A stretch of DNA of 64,000 bases from Bradyrhizobium sp. Ce-3 (GCF_022835695.1 NZ_BQUV01000003.1:124001-188000), one strand, 5' to 3'. Numbered from the stretch's first letter, positions 32,579-41,930 are shown. The notes: generated by a model from the letters alone, not told the origin. Numbers and translations are program-made.

Positions 32579-33292
32579 TCACATCAGCCGCATGCCCTTG
32601 AGACTCGTATGTCCGTTCTTGCCGACGATGATGTGATCGTGCACGGCGATCCCGAGCGGCTTGGCGATATCGACGATCGCCTTGGTCATCTGGATGTCGG
32701 CCTGCGACGGCGTCGGGTCGCCGGAGGGATGGTTGTGCACCAGGATCAGCGCGGTCGCCGACAATTCGAGCGCGCGCTTGATCACCTCGCGCGGGTACAC
32801 CGGGGTGTGGTCGATGGTCCCGGTCTGCTGCACCTCGTCGGCGATCAGCTGGTTGCGCTTGTCGAGGAACAGCAGGCGGAATTGCTCCTTGTCGGCGAAT
32901 GCCATGCCGGAGCGACAATAGTCGATGACGTCGTTCCACGACGACAGCGCGACGCTGCGCTTGATCTCGCCCTTGGCGATGCGGCCGGCGGCCGCGGCAA
33001 GCAGCTTGAGCTGGTTGATCGAGGCGTCCTTGACGCCCTCGACCTCGCGCAGCCGGGCGACCGGCGCGTGCACCACCTCGGCGAACGAGCCGAACTTCTT
33101 GAGTAGCGCCTTGGCCAAGGGTTTGGTGTCGCGGCGCGGGATCGCGGCGAACAGCGCCATCTCCAACAGCTCATAGTCGGTCAACGCGTCCGGCCCCGCC
33201 GCATAGAAGCGCTCGCGCAGCCGCTCGCGATGGCCGTGATAATGCGGCGTCTCGCTGGCGTCGTCGTCGCTGGGGTCGGGTTTGGCGGGCAT
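32579..33292 (-). CDS. radC: RadC/JAB-domain protein
   Basis: 237-residue RadC family protein. An N-terminal helix-hairpin-helix region ([34 protein letters not shown]) precedes a JAB/MPN metalloprotease-like domain with [15 protein letters not shown], the intact zinc motif. RadC was once linked to DNA repair, but its true role is unsettled. Start at 33292 ([10 protein letters not shown]) is chosen because the frame further upstream lacks a ribosome site and overlaps the divergent gene's leader. It diverges from a DNA glycosylase gene. Confidence 0.93.
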   Translation of the reverse strand: MPAKPDPSDDDASETPHYHGHRERLRERFYAAGPDALTDYELLEMALFAAIPRRDTKPLAKALLKKFGSFAEVVHAPVARLREVEGVKDASINQLKLLAAAAGRIAKGEIKRSVALSSWNDVIDYCRSGMAFADKEQFRLLFLDKRNQLIADEVQQTGTIDHTPVYPREVIKRALELSATALILVHNHPSGDPTPSQADIQMTKAIVDIAKPLGIAVHDHIIVGKNGHTSLKGMRLM

Positions 33293-33415
33293 CGGGCACA
33301 ACCATGCCGTGCCTGCCGGGTTTTGCAAGGGGCGATGCGACTTCACGGTTTGCCACGATGCCACGGGCGAATTACCGTCGGCCGCAAAGTTCAGGATCGA
33401 AATGGGGAGGGTTGC

Positions 33416-34135
33416 GTGACGTCATTCAAGGTGATCCGCTCGCGCGCCGAGAAACGCAAGGGTGGGCCGAAGGCGCTCGAGAAATTGCTGCGGCCGCCGG
33501 CGGGCGCCAAGGCGCTGGCCAAGCTCGGCGACGACCGCGTGCTGGCCGAGATGACCAGGCGGGTGTTCTGCGCGGGGTTCGCCTGGAGCGTGATCGACGC
33601 CAAATGGGAGGGCTTCGAAGTAGCTTTCCTCGGCTTTCAGCCCGCCAAGCTCGCGTTCAAGCCGGACGAATATTGGGAGAAGCTGACGAGCGACGCCCGG
33701 ATCGTGCGCAACGGCGCCAAGATCATGTCGGTGCGCGACAATGGCCGCTTCGTGCAGGAGATCGCGCGCGAGCATGGCAGCTTCGGCAAATTCCTTAGCG
33801 CCTGGCCGTCTTCGGACGAGGTCGGGCTGCTCGACCTGCTCGCCAAGCGCGGCAGCCGGCTCGGCGGCAACACCGGGCAGATGCTGCTGCGCTTCCTCGG
33901 CTGGGACGGCTTCGTCACCTCGCGCGACGTCGTCGCCTGCCTGCGCGATGCCGGGCTCGATATCGCCGAGGAGGTCAAGTCGAAGCGCGATCTCGCCAAG
34001 GTGCAGGCGCAGTTCAACGCCTGGGCGGAGGAGACCGGGCTGTCCTATCTGCATCTGTCGCGGATCTGCGCGATGTCGATCGGAGAGAACCACACGCCCG
34101 AGGAGATCATCGAACGCACCCGGAGCGACTATTGA
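33416..34135 (+). CDS. DNA-3-methyladenine glycosylase I family protein
   Basis: 239 residues with a helix-hairpin-helix glycosylase pattern: [20 protein letters not shown] near 50, [20 protein letters not shown] near 92, and [20 protein letters not shown]. These resemble Tag-like 3-methyladenine glycosylases, although the Tag zinc-ligand Cys/His set is not evident. It would excise alkylated bases. GTG at 33416 follows GGGGAGGG at ideal distance. It is divergent from radC and lies upstream of the TetR/MFS pair. Confidence 0.85.
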   Translation: MTSFKVIRSRAEKRKGGPKALEKLLRPPAGAKALAKLGDDRVLAEMTRRVFCAGFAWSVIDAKWEGFEVAFLGFQPAKLAFKPDEYWEKLTSDARIVRNGAKIMSVRDNGRFVQEIAREHGSFGKFLSAWPSSDEVGLLDLLAKRGSRLGGNTGQMLLRFLGWDGFVTSRDVVACLRDAGLDIAEEVKSKRDLAKVQAQFNAWAEETGLSYLHLSRICAMSIGENHTPEEIIERTRSDY

Positions 34136-34166
34136 CCTGCCGCGTTGCACAAAGACGTGAGTTGAC

Positions 34167-34188
34167 TTAGGGAACAATCTTTCCCTAA
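34167..34188. promoter_or_regulatory. operator 1 of the TetR/MFS efflux pair
   Basis: TTAGGGAA and TTCCCTAA form a perfect 8-bp inverted repeat with a 6-nt spacer, 8 bp before the TetR ORF. It matches the site at 34834-34855 at 18 of 22 positions. Confidence 0.8.
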
Positions 34189-34196
34189 ATGGCGAG

Positions 34197-34820
34197 ATGA
34201 GAGCCATGGCCAAATTGCCGCAAGAGGTTGGACGTCCGCGCGGGCGGCCGCGGGAGTTCGACCTCGACGAGGCGCTCGACAAGGCGATCAGGGTGTTTCG
34301 CGAACAGGGCTACAACGCCACCTCGATCGGCGACCTGACGGAGGCGATGGGGCTGGCCTCGGGGAGCATTTACAAAGCGTTCAAGGACAAGCGGACGGTA
34401 TTCCTGGCGGCGCTCGATCGCTACATGCTCTTGCGCAACGAGCAGATTGCAGCTGTCGCCCGCGCGGCTCGGACGGCTCGCGAGCGGCTGCGCGCCGTGC
34501 TCGGCTTTTACGTCGAGTCGGCGAAGGGCGTCGAAGGGCGGCGCGGTTGCATGGTCGTCGGCAGCGCAATAGAGCTCGCGATCGCCGATCGAGAGGTTGC
34601 GGCGCGGATCACCGCGGCCCTCTCGCGGAACGAGGCGCTGCTGGCCGACCTGATTCGGCAAGGGCAGGCGGATCGATCGATTCCGGGCAAGATCGATCCG
34701 GATGAGACCGCCCGCGTCATGATCTGTTTGACGCAAGGGCTGCGCGTCGTCGGACGAGCCGGACGCGCGCCGGCGGACACCTCGGCAGCGGTGGACATCG
34801 CGATGAAGCTGCTCGCCTGA
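34197..34820 (+). CDS. TetR-family regulator of an adjacent MFS exporter
   Basis: 207 residues. The N-terminus GRPRGRPREFDLDEALDKAI leads to the HTH (GYNATSIGDLTEAMGLASGS, then IYKAFKDKRTVF), as in AcrR/NemR-like regulators. The C-terminal domain has RRGCMVVGSAIELA with a Cys in a position often conserved in this subgroup. The start may be 34197 or the ATG at 34206; neither has a strong ribosome site. Near-identical palindromes lie before this gene and before the exporter, so it probably represses both and is released by a toxic ligand. Confidence 0.9.
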   Translation: MRAMAKLPQEVGRPRGRPREFDLDEALDKAIRVFREQGYNATSIGDLTEAMGLASGSIYKAFKDKRTVFLAALDRYMLLRNEQIAAVARAARTARERLRAVLGFYVESAKGVEGRRGCMVVGSAIELAIADREVAARITAALSRNEALLADLIRQGQADRSIPGKIDPDETARVMICLTQGLRVVGRAGRAPADTSAAVDIAMKLLA

Positions 34821-34833
34821 CTAATTTGACTAT

Positions 34834-34855
34834 TTAGGAAACGATCGTTCCCCAA
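34834..34855. promoter_or_regulatory. operator 2 of the TetR/MFS efflux pair
   Basis: TTAGGAAACGATCGTTCCCC followed by AA: an imperfect palindrome around GATC, 12 bp before the MFS start. It matches 18 of 22 positions of the site at 34167-34188. Confidence 0.8.
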
Positions 34856-34867
34856 ATTGGAGTATCC

Positions 34868-36067
34868 ATGACGACCATCACGTCCGACGTCCGGCCGGAG
34901 CCGGATTCGGTGTCCACCCGGCTCACCTTTCTGCTGGCGCTGTCCTGCGGTCTGATCGCGGCCAATATCTACTATGCCCAGCCGTTGGCGGGGCCGATCG
35001 CGGCCGAACTCGGCTTGCGGCCGGAATCAGCCGGCTTGATCGTGACGATGACCCAGATCGGCTACGGCGTCGGACTGTTGCTCGTCGTCCCCCTGGGCGA
35101 TCTCATTGAGAACCGCCGGCTGATCTCGTCCGTGATTGCGGTCGCGGCGGTGGCGCTGGTTGCCGCCGCGCTGTCGACGCATCCGCTGCCATTTCTCGTT
35201 GCCGCGCTGTCGGTCGGCTTTGCGTCGGTCGCTGTGCAGATTCTGGTCCCCTACGCGGGCCATCTGGCGCCCGAGCGCATCAGGGGCCGGGTCGTCGGCA
35301 ACGTCACCAGCGGCTTGATGCTCGGAATCATGCTGGCGCGTCCGGCGTCGAGCTTCATCGCGTCGATCTCGTCCTGGCACATGGTCTACTGGATCTCGTC
35401 CGCGCTGATGGTGTCGCTCGCGCTGCTGTTGCGCTGGACGCTGCCGACGCGCGTGCCGCAAGCGCGGCTCGGCTACGGTGCGCTGCTGCGCTCGATGGTT
35501 CACCTCGCCCGCAACACGCCGGTTCTGAAGCGCCGCGCGCTCTACCAGGCCAGCCTGTTCGCGGCGTTCAGCCTGTTCTGGACCACGGTGCCGCTGGTGC
35601 TCGCCGGACCAGCCTTCAGATTCACGCAGTCCGGCATCGCGCTGTTTGCGCTGGTCGGCGCCGCCGGCGTGGTCTCGGCGCCGCTCGCGGGCCGCGTCGC
35701 GGATCGCGGCTGGACCCGCCCGGCCACCGCGGCAGCCTTGCTGCTGGCGAGTGCCGGCTTCGCGCTCACCATGATCGTGGAGCCGGGCTCGACGCTGTCG
35801 CTGGCTTTGTTCGTCGCCGCGGCGATCGCGATCGATTTCGGCGTGCAGGCCAACGTCGTGCTCGGCTTTCGCGCGCTGTTCGTGCTCGGCGCGGAATCGC
35901 GCAGCCGGCTCAACGGGCTCTATATGGCGACGTTCTTCCTGGCCGGCGCGCTGGGCTCCGGCGTCGGCGGCTGGGCCTACGCCGCGGGCGGATGGTCGCT
36001 TGCGGCCGCGATCGGCGGCGTGCTGCCGCTCTGCGCGCTCGCCTATCTTGCGACGGAGACGAAGTAG
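34868..36067 (+). CDS. MFS efflux transporter
   Basis: 399-residue, 12-helix major facilitator protein. The first helix has FLLALSCGLIAANIYYAQPL, typical of the YnfM/Bcr-like branch; the loop 2-3 motif appears as VPLGDLIENRRLI. The second half starts near ALYQASLFAAFSLFWTTVPL and includes GRVADRGWTRPAT. It would expel a small toxic molecule by proton antiport. ATG follows GGAG. It is 47 bp downstream of the TetR gene and carries its own copy of the operator. Confidence 0.92.
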   Translation: MTTITSDVRPEPDSVSTRLTFLLALSCGLIAANIYYAQPLAGPIAAELGLRPESAGLIVTMTQIGYGVGLLLVVPLGDLIENRRLISSVIAVAAVALVAAALSTHPLPFLVAALSVGFASVAVQILVPYAGHLAPERIRGRVVGNVTSGLMLGIMLARPASSFIASISSWHMVYWISSALMVSLALLLRWTLPTRVPQARLGYGALLRSMVHLARNTPVLKRRALYQASLFAAFSLFWTTVPLVLAGPAFRFTQSGIALFALVGAAGVVSAPLAGRVADRGWTRPATAAALLLASAGFALTMIVEPGSTLSLALFVAAAIAIDFGVQANVVLGFRALFVLGAESRSRLNGLYMATFFLAGALGSGVGGWAYAAGGWSLAAAIGGVLPLCALAYLATETK

Positions 36068-36086
36068 TGCGGGCCGCTGCGGCCGT

Positions 36087-36119
36087 GCACCTGAACCCGA
36101 TTAGACCTGAACCCGATTA
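36087..36119. repeat. two tandem copies of a 16-bp unit at the 3' end of map
   Basis: ACCTGAACCCGATTAG occurs twice in succession (about 36087-36118) and a partial third ACCTG-ACCC follows into the map stop. The unit duplicates the map stop region. Confidence 0.8.
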
Positions 36120-36941
36120 GACCTGCACCCAAGGCTTCTCGCCGTGGCGCTCGGACAGCGTGAAGATCTCGACGCCGTCGGCGGTGACGCCGACCGAGTG
36201 CTCAAACTGCGCCGACAGCGAGCGGTCGCGGGTCACCGCGGTCCAGCCGTCGGACAGGATCTTCACATGCGGCTTGCCGAGATTGATCATCGGCTCGATG
36301 GTGAAGAACATGCCGGGCTTCAGCGGCGCGCCTTCGCCGGGGCGGCCGATATGGATGATGTTCGGCTCGTCGTGGAACAGGCGGCCGAGGCCATGGCCGC
36401 AGAAATCGCGCACCACGCTCATGCCCTGCGGCTCGACGAAGCTCTGGATGGCGTGGCCGATATCGCCTGTGGTGGCGCCGGGCTTCACCGCGGCAATGCC
36501 GCGCATCATCGCCTCATAGGTCACCTCGATCAGCCGCTCGGCCTTCCGCGCGATGGCGCCGATCGCATACATCCGGCTGGAATCGCCGTACCAGCCGTCG
36601 ACGATGAAGGTGACGTCGACATTGACGATGTCGCCTTCCTTCAGCGGACGGTCACCCGGCATGCCGTGGCAGACCACGTGATTGATCGAGGTGCAGGTCG
36701 AGTAGCGATAGCCGCGATACATCAGCGTCGCCGGATAGGCGCCGTGGTCGAAGGCGAATTTGCGCACGAACTCGTCGATCACGGAGGTCGGGACGCCCGG
36801 CTTGACGATGTCGGTGAGCGCATCGAGGCATTTCGACACCAGGGCGCCGGCCTTGCGCATGCCGGCAAAGCCGCTCGGTCCGTGCAGCTTGATCTGGCCG
36901 GTCTTGCGAAGCGAGGTGTCGGTGGCGTCGATATAGCTCAT
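36117..36941 (-). CDS. map: methionine aminopeptidase, type I
   Basis: 274-residue metalloprotease that removes N-terminal Met from nascent proteins. All five metal ligands are visible: two Asp in VNVDVTFIVDGWYGDSSRMY, the His in GHGLGRLFHD, Glu in FTIEPMINLG and the final Glu in AQFEHSVGV. TCTSINHVVCHGMP supplies the substrate His. Start at 36941 (MSYIDATDTSLRKTG) fits the usual alphaproteobacterial N-terminus; the ORF track beyond it is Pro-rich, unlike coding sequence. It is a housekeeping gene between the MFS exporter and an MscS channel. Confidence 0.96.
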   Translation of the reverse strand: MSYIDATDTSLRKTGQIKLHGPSGFAGMRKAGALVSKCLDALTDIVKPGVPTSVIDEFVRKFAFDHGAYPATLMYRGYRYSTCTSINHVVCHGMPGDRPLKEGDIVNVDVTFIVDGWYGDSSRMYAIGAIARKAERLIEVTYEAMMRGIAAVKPGATTGDIGHAIQSFVEPQGMSVVRDFCGHGLGRLFHDEPNIIHIGRPGEGAPLKPGMFFTIEPMINLGKPHVKILSDGWTAVTRDRSLSAQFEHSVGVTADGVEIFTLSERHGEKPWVQV

Positions 36942-37108
36942 GGGCGGGGGCGTTTCTGCGGGCAAGGGGCTGATTTCAGGCCCTAATTTAATGATCGGCG
37001 CGCCCGGCGCAAGCCAAGCTTGGGCATGGGGACAATGTCCACACCGCTTGATTTCAGGGCGAAATCCGGACAGCGGCCGCACTACCGCGCAAAAACGGGC
37101 TCAAACGC

Positions 37109-38431
37109 CTAGCTGGAGACCTCGACCACGCTCTCGACCGGCAGCGCGCCGCCGCGGATGCGCAGTTCCCGCACCGGATAGGGCACCTTGATGCCCTGCT
37201 GCTTGAAGGCGTCCCACAGCGACAGCATGACGTCGCTCTTCACGCTGTCCATGCCGTCGGGATCGGCGATCCAGAAGGTCAGCGAGAACTTCATGCCGAG
37301 CTCGGCGAATTCGGTCAGGATGCAGTTCGGCGGCTTGCCCTTGAGCGCGCGGGCGTGGGCGGTCGCGGTTTCGATCGCGAGCTTGCAGACCAGCCGTGGA
37401 TCGGCGTCGTAATTGGTGGCGAAGGCGATCTTCACCAGCGTGTTCTTGTCGGTGTAGGTCCAGTTGGTGACCTTCTGTGTCACCAGGTCCTCGTTCGGGA
37501 TCAGGAACTCGCGGCCGTCGCCGGCGGCGACCGAGATGTAGCGGGTCTTCATCGCGCTGATGCGGCCCTGGCTGTCGCCGATGGTGACGAGATCGCCCGG
37601 CTTCACCGACTTGTCGACCAACAGGATGATGCCCGAGATGAAGTTGGCGACGATCTTCTGCAGGCCGAAACCGATGCCGACGCCGACCGCGCCGGACAGT
37701 ACCGCCAGCGCCGAAAGGTTGATCCCGACCGCGCTCAGTGCAATCGCGACCGCGACCACCATCAGGCCGATGCGGATGATCTTGACCAGCAGCACCTGGA
37801 TCGACGGGGTCAGGTCGGTCGAGCGGGTGATCTGGCCGTCGATGAAATTGCTGGCGATATTGCTCAGCCACAGCGCCAGGATCAGCACCGCGCCGGCCTT
37901 GATCAGCAGCAGCGGGCTCAGCCGCAGGCCGCCGACCACGACGGCGAACGAATCCAGCGTTTCGGCGGCCCAGTCGAGCTGGCCGATGATGCTGAGCGCC
38001 GCGACCAGCCAGGCCGCGATCGAGACCAGTTTGACGATGAAGGCGTTGTCGATCACCGAGGTGACGAGGCGGATCACCAGCCAGGCCAGTGCCAGCTTGG
38101 CGGCAACCGCGATCAGATAGCTGCGGCTCGGCCAGGTCGCGTGCCACATCACGATGCGCGAGATGATCATCAGCACCGCGAACACCGCGGTCGAGGCGCT
38201 CGTCACCATCACCCGGGCAAAGTGCCGGAGCGGCAGCGGCCAGCGGCTCGCCAAAGTGGACATGTTGACCCGCGCATGAATGGCGGTATCGGCGGCGTAA
38301 GCGAGCCCCGCGGCGGCGAGGATGATGCCGAATTGCAGATAGAACCAGGGCGAGGCCACCTCGGCCCCGACCGAGCGCGCTGCCATCTGGATCGATTCCA
38401 GGACGTCCTTCCAACTCATGTCCATCGGCAA
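37109..38431 (-). CDS. MscS-type mechanosensitive channel
   Basis: 440 residues. Several membrane helices occupy about 20-225. The pore helix and beta domain follow: AVLSGAVGVGIGFGLQKIVA, then NFISGIILLVDKSVKPGDLV and DSQGRISAMKTRYISV with FLIPNEDLVTQKVTNWTY. The C-terminal alpha/beta vestibule ends with KVPYPVRELRIRGGALPV. This is a larger MscS relative with extra N-terminal helices (YbdG/MscK-like length). It releases solutes on hypo-osmotic shock. It diverges from a CvrA-type antiporter, which also acts in osmotic adaptation. Confidence 0.93.
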   Translation of the reverse strand: MPMDMSWKDVLESIQMAARSVGAEVASPWFYLQFGIILAAAGLAYAADTAIHARVNMSTLASRWPLPLRHFARVMVTSASTAVFAVLMIISRIVMWHATWPSRSYLIAVAAKLALAWLVIRLVTSVIDNAFIVKLVSIAAWLVAALSIIGQLDWAAETLDSFAVVVGGLRLSPLLLIKAGAVLILALWLSNIASNFIDGQITRSTDLTPSIQVLLVKIIRIGLMVVAVAIALSAVGINLSALAVLSGAVGVGIGFGLQKIVANFISGIILLVDKSVKPGDLVTIGDSQGRISAMKTRYISVAAGDGREFLIPNEDLVTQKVTNWTYTDKNTLVKIAFATNYDADPRLVCKLAIETATAHARALKGKPPNCILTEFAELGMKFSLTFWIADPDGMDSVKSDVMLSLWDAFKQQGIKVPYPVRELRIRGGALPVESVVEVSS

Positions 38432-38538
38432 ATTCTCAACTCGAGGCGCGGGTCAGGCAAATGTGATTCGAAGGTGCGCCGAGAATCCCACAAAGGCGCG
38501 CGCGCGACCATCGATACACCACAGTGTCGAGGCGAATT

Positions 38539-38640
38539 AGAGCGTTTTCGAGCGAAGTGGTCACCGGTTCGCGTGAAGAAAACGCGTCAAAACAAGAATC
38601 GAGAGCCCGTTCCGATCTCGTCGGAATGGAAAAAGCTCTC
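38539..38640. repeat. dispersed repeat, family H, copy 1
   Basis: GAGCGTTTTCGAGCGAAGTGG, then CACCGGTTCGCGTGAAGAAAA and CGCGTCAAAACAAG, followed by an inverted pair GAGAGC / GCTCTC. Related copies are at 40561-40603 and 42012-42111. It lies in the 335-bp gap between the divergent channel and antiporter genes; the rest of the gap shows nothing recognisable. Confidence 0.8.
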
Positions 38641-38766
38641 GGGGTTCACGGGACCGGGCACATTGCCGCTCATCTCAGAAATCGGTTGGCGTCCCAGTGT
38701 GGCGACGATAAGGATGCAATTGCAAGTATTTGAGACCTCCCAAGTTCTTGAGACCTCCAAAGGCGC

Positions 38767-40560
38767 ATGGCATCCCTCGACTCCGTCAGTATAGCGATCC
38801 TGCTCGGTGCGGTGCTGGTGATGGCCGGCATCCTGTCGAGCCTGCTGGCGTTGCGGTTCGGCGCCCCCCTGCTGCTGGTGTTCTTGCTGGTCGGCATGCT
38901 GGCGGGCGATTCCGGCCCCGGCCGGCTGCAGTTCGACGACGTCCGCACCACCTATCTGGTCGGCTCGGTGGCGTTGGCGCTGATCCTGTTCGACGGCGGA
39001 TTGAAGACGCGGTTTGCCAGCATCCGCACGGTGCTGGTGCCGTCGATGGTGCTGGCGACCGCCGGCGTGCTGCTGACCGCGCTGATCACGGCGCCGGTCG
39101 CCCGCTATGTGCTCGACCTCAACTGGGCCGAGTCGCTGCTGGTCGGCGCCGTCGTCGCCTCGACCGATGCGGCGGCGGTGTTCCTGCTGGTGCACACCCA
39201 GGGCCTGCGCCTGCGGCCGCGCGTCGGCGCGACGCTGGAGGCGGAATCCGGCACCAACGACCCGTTCGCGATCTTCCTCACCTTGATGCTGGTCGAGTTC
39301 ATCTCGGTCGGCCAGAGCTCGGCCTCGCACATCGCGCTGGAGTTCATCCAGGAGGCCGTGCTCGGCGCCATCATCGGGGTGATCGGCGGCCGGCTGGTGG
39401 TGATCGCGCTGAACCAGGTCGCGCTGCCGCAGGGCCTGCATGCGCCGTTCGTCACCACAGCGGCGCTGGTGATCTTCGGCGGCTCGCAGATCGTGCATGC
39501 CTCGGGATTCCTCGCGGTCTATCTCGCCGGTATCATCATCGGCAACCGGCCGACCCGCGCGCATAATTCGGTGGTGACCTTCCTCGACGCCGCGACCTGG
39601 CTGGCGCAGATCGTGATGTTCGTGCTGCTCGGCCTGCTGGTGTCGCCGCACCGCCTGCTCTCCAGCGCCGGCGGCGCGGTGCTGGTGGCGTTCGCGCTGA
39701 TGCTGGTGGCGCGGCCGCTGGCGGTCTTGATCTGCCTCGCGCCGTTCAAGTTCAACTGGCGGGAGAAGGTGTTCATCGCCTGGACCGGCCTGCGCGGCGC
39801 GGTCGCGATCTTCCTCGCCTCGATCCCGATGCTGGTCGGGCTGTCGAAGGCCTATCTGTATTTCGACGTCGCCTTCGTCGTCGTCATCATCTCGCTGCTG
39901 CTGCAGGGCTGGACGCTGGCGCCGGCGGCGCGGCGGCTGCACGTCGCGCTGCCGCGCGCCGAGCGCGGTCCGCGCCGCGTCGAGCTGGATCTGCCCGGCC
40001 AGCTCGAGCAGCAGCTGGTCGGCTACCCGGTGCGGCCGAAAAGCCTGTATTTCCGCCGCGGGCTGATCCCGTCCTGGTCGAAGCCGACGCTGGTGATCCG
40101 CGACGAGCGGATCCTGACACCTGTCGAGGCCGATCCGGTCGCGCCCGGCGATTACATCTATCTGCTGGCGCCGCCGGAGCGCGCCGAGGCACTCGACCGC
40201 TTCTTCGTCGACATGGCGCCGTCGAGCGAACCCGATCCGCATCTGCTCGGCGACTTCATGGTGTCGGGCGAGCACACGCTTGGGGAGCTCGCCGAGATCT
40301 ACGGCGTCAAGGTCGACGAGCAGCAGGCCAAGCTGACGCTCGCGGATTATTTCGACATCAATCTCGACCGCGCGCCGAAGGAAGGCGCCGAGCTCGCGCT
40401 CGACGAGATCGTGCTGGTGGCGCGCAGCATCAGCGGCGGCCGCGTCAATGTGGTCGGCCTGCGCCTGCCGGAGGAAGAGGACGTGGTCGTGCCGCGGACG
40501 CGGATGCAGACCGTCCGGCGCAAGCTCGCCGACATCTGGGCGTCGGTCGCGGGCGTCTAA
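38767..40560 (+). CDS. K+/H+ antiporter, CvrA/NhaP2 type
   Basis: 597-residue CPA1 antiporter. About 12 helices span 1-390, with STDAAAVFLLVHTQG and the ion-binding ESGTNDPFAIFLTLM near 160. A TrkA-C (RCK-C) domain follows (PKSLYFRRGLIPSWSKPTLV, RDERILTPVEADPVAPGDYI) and then a CorC/HlyC-type transporter-associated domain (YGVKVDEQQAKLTLADYF). This order defines CvrA/NhaP2, which exchanges K+ for H+ during osmotic adaptation. ATG at 38767 has no strong ribosome site. The stop directly touches a family H repeat. Confidence 0.93.
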   Translation: MASLDSVSIAILLGAVLVMAGILSSLLALRFGAPLLLVFLLVGMLAGDSGPGRLQFDDVRTTYLVGSVALALILFDGGLKTRFASIRTVLVPSMVLATAGVLLTALITAPVARYVLDLNWAESLLVGAVVASTDAAAVFLLVHTQGLRLRPRVGATLEAESGTNDPFAIFLTLMLVEFISVGQSSASHIALEFIQEAVLGAIIGVIGGRLVVIALNQVALPQGLHAPFVTTAALVIFGGSQIVHASGFLAVYLAGIIIGNRPTRAHNSVVTFLDAATWLAQIVMFVLLGLLVSPHRLLSSAGGAVLVAFALMLVARPLAVLICLAPFKFNWREKVFIAWTGLRGAVAIFLASIPMLVGLSKAYLYFDVAFVVVIISLLLQGWTLAPAARRLHVALPRAERGPRRVELDLPGQLEQQLVGYPVRPKSLYFRRGLIPSWSKPTLVIRDERILTPVEADPVAPGDYIYLLAPPERAEALDRFFVDMAPSSEPDPHLLGDFMVSGEHTLGELAEIYGVKVDEQQAKLTLADYFDINLDRAPKEGAELALDEIVLVARSISGGRVNVVGLRLPEEEDVVVPRTRMQTVRRKLADIWASVAGV

Positions 40561-40603
40561 AGCGTTTTCGATTCGCCTGAAGAAAACGCGTCAGAACAAG
40601 ATC
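40561..40603. repeat. dispersed repeat, family H, short copy 2
   Basis: AGCGTTTTCGATTCGCCTGA followed by AGAAAACGCGTCAGAACAAG; arms GCGTTTTC and GAAAACGC are inverted. It begins immediately after the antiporter stop codon and may serve as its 3' hairpin. Confidence 0.8.
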
Positions 40604-40610
40604 GGCGCCG

Positions 40611-41930
40611 TCATTGCTTGCGCAGGAAGCTCGAATCCGGGGCGAACTTCTTGATCATGTCGGACAGGCCGTCGTCGGCCGCCGGGCCCTTCGACGCGCC
40701 GTCCGGCTTGGACTCGTCCTTGAACTTCTGGCCGGAAATCTCGGCCAGCGCCGCGAGCAGCGTCTCGTCGAGATTGTCGGCTGGGCTTTTCGCCGGTGGT
40801 GTCTTCGCCGGCAATGCCGGAGGAGCGGCAGGCGCGACGCTGCGAATCTCGGGCTCGCGTGTCGCCGGCGACGGCGCGGGCTCCGGTGCCGGCTTCGGCG
40901 CGTCCGTGGGGACGTCCTTGCGGACGTCCTTGGAGGTGTCGGCCCGCCGGGCGGCGGCCTCGCTGACGGCGGCGATCAGCGACGCTTCGAGGTCGGTGGG
41001 CGTGTCGGTCGGCGTCGGCGGCGGTGCCGCTGGTATTGGCGGCGGTGAGGCTGGCTTCGTGTCCCGGCGGCTTCGACCGAACAACGGTTCGCGCTGGTTC
41101 GCCGTTTGCGGCGGGCTGTCGGTTGCCTTGACAGGTTCTTTGCCAGGCTCCTTACCAAGCCCCTTGCCAGGCTTGAACAGACCCGCGCGTTCGGCGGCGA
41201 TCCTGGCGGAGGCCTCCTCGACCGTGGCGAGCAGCGACGCTTCCAGTGCATCGGCGGGATTGCTCGGCAAAGCCGCCGGCTTGGCGGCTGGGACGGTCAC
41301 CTGCTTTGGCTCCGGCCGGGGCGGCAGCGGCGGCGGCCGCGAGGCTTCGACCGGCGCGGGCGGCGGCGGGACCGGCTGGCCGTCGCGGGCGCGCGCGATG
41401 ATGCCGTCGACGATCTCGGCCAGGCGGCCCTTGTCGGGAGCGGCCAGATAGCTCGCCGCCAACTCGTCGACATATTGCGGGCCGTAATCGGCCAGCACGT
41501 TGGTGAGCTGGGCGAGATCGGGGTCGCTCTCGACCAGCCGGCGCCAAGTGTCTCGATCGTAAGTCTCTCGATCGTGAGTCTCTCGATCGTGAGGCTCCCG
41601 GTCGTGGGGCGCCCGGTCAAAGGCCGCGTCCGCCGTCTTGTCGGGCCAGGCGACCCGGCGCGGCTGGCGCTGGGGCCCGTTGTCCTGGCCGACCGGGTCG
41701 AGGGTCGGCGGCTGCAGGCCGGGGCTGAGGCGCGGCGGGGTAAATCCGGAGCCGCCGGCCGGCACCGCGTCATCGGCCGGATGCCGGCGCCGCTCGGCGA
41801 CCTGCAGCGCGATCAGGCCGACGCCCATCAGCAGGAAGCCGAGCGCGGCCCACGAAATCGTGGCGCACAGCAGCCCGCCGATCAGCAGCAATACCCAGCC
41901 AGTCAGTCGCAAAGTGCCACCTCTCCCCAC
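40611..41930 (-). CDS. membrane-anchored Pro-rich protein with three repeated helical motifs
   Basis: 439 residues. Two hydrophobic helices fill 8-45 (LTGWVLLLIGGLLCATISWA, LGFLLMGVGLIALQVAERRR). The rest is soluble, Pro/Ala-rich and probably mostly disordered. A short alternating tract of HDRE-type units precedes LAQLTNVLADYGPQYVDELA. Downstream, three related 10-12 residue helices recur: LEASLLATVEEASARI, LEASLIAAVSEAAARR and LDETLLAALAEISGQK, separated by Pro-rich linkers; these look like peptide-binding or docking repeats. I do not recognise a family. No strong ribosome site was noted. Confidence 0.75.
   Translation of the reverse strand: MGRGGTLRLTGWVLLLIGGLLCATISWAALGFLLMGVGLIALQVAERRRHPADDAVPAGGSGFTPPRLSPGLQPPTLDPVGQDNGPQRQPRRVAWPDKTADAAFDRAPHDREPHDRETHDRETYDRDTWRRLVESDPDLAQLTNVLADYGPQYVDELAASYLAAPDKGRLAEIVDGIIARARDGQPVPPPPAPVEASRPPPLPPRPEPKQVTVPAAKPAALPSNPADALEASLLATVEEASARIAAERAGLFKPGKGLGKEPGKEPVKATDSPPQTANQREPLFGRSRRDTKPASPPPIPAAPPPTPTDTPTDLEASLIAAVSEAAARRADTSKDVRKDVPTDAPKPAPEPAPSPATREPEIRSVAPAAPPALPAKTPPAKSPADNLDETLLAALAEISGQKFKDESKPDGASKGPAADDGLSDMIKKFAPDSSFLRKQ
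41538..41606. repeat. in-frame tandem repeat of a 15-bp unit
   Basis: On the plus strand TCTCGATCGTGAG and variants recur about four times (GTAAGTCTCTCGATC, GTGAGTCTCTCGATC, GTGAGGCTCCCGGTC). They encode HDRET/HDREP/YDRDT units within the Pro-rich protein. Unit number is likely to vary between strains. Confidence 0.75.

Noticed and set aside
38587-40275. 562-aa minus-strand ORF
   Set aside because: Antisense to the CvrA-type antiporter and full of Gln/Arg/His runs.
41538-41606. Short tandem repeats considered as a CRISPR or regulatory iteron
   Set aside because: They are in frame within a protein-coding gene, with 15-bp units and no spacers.
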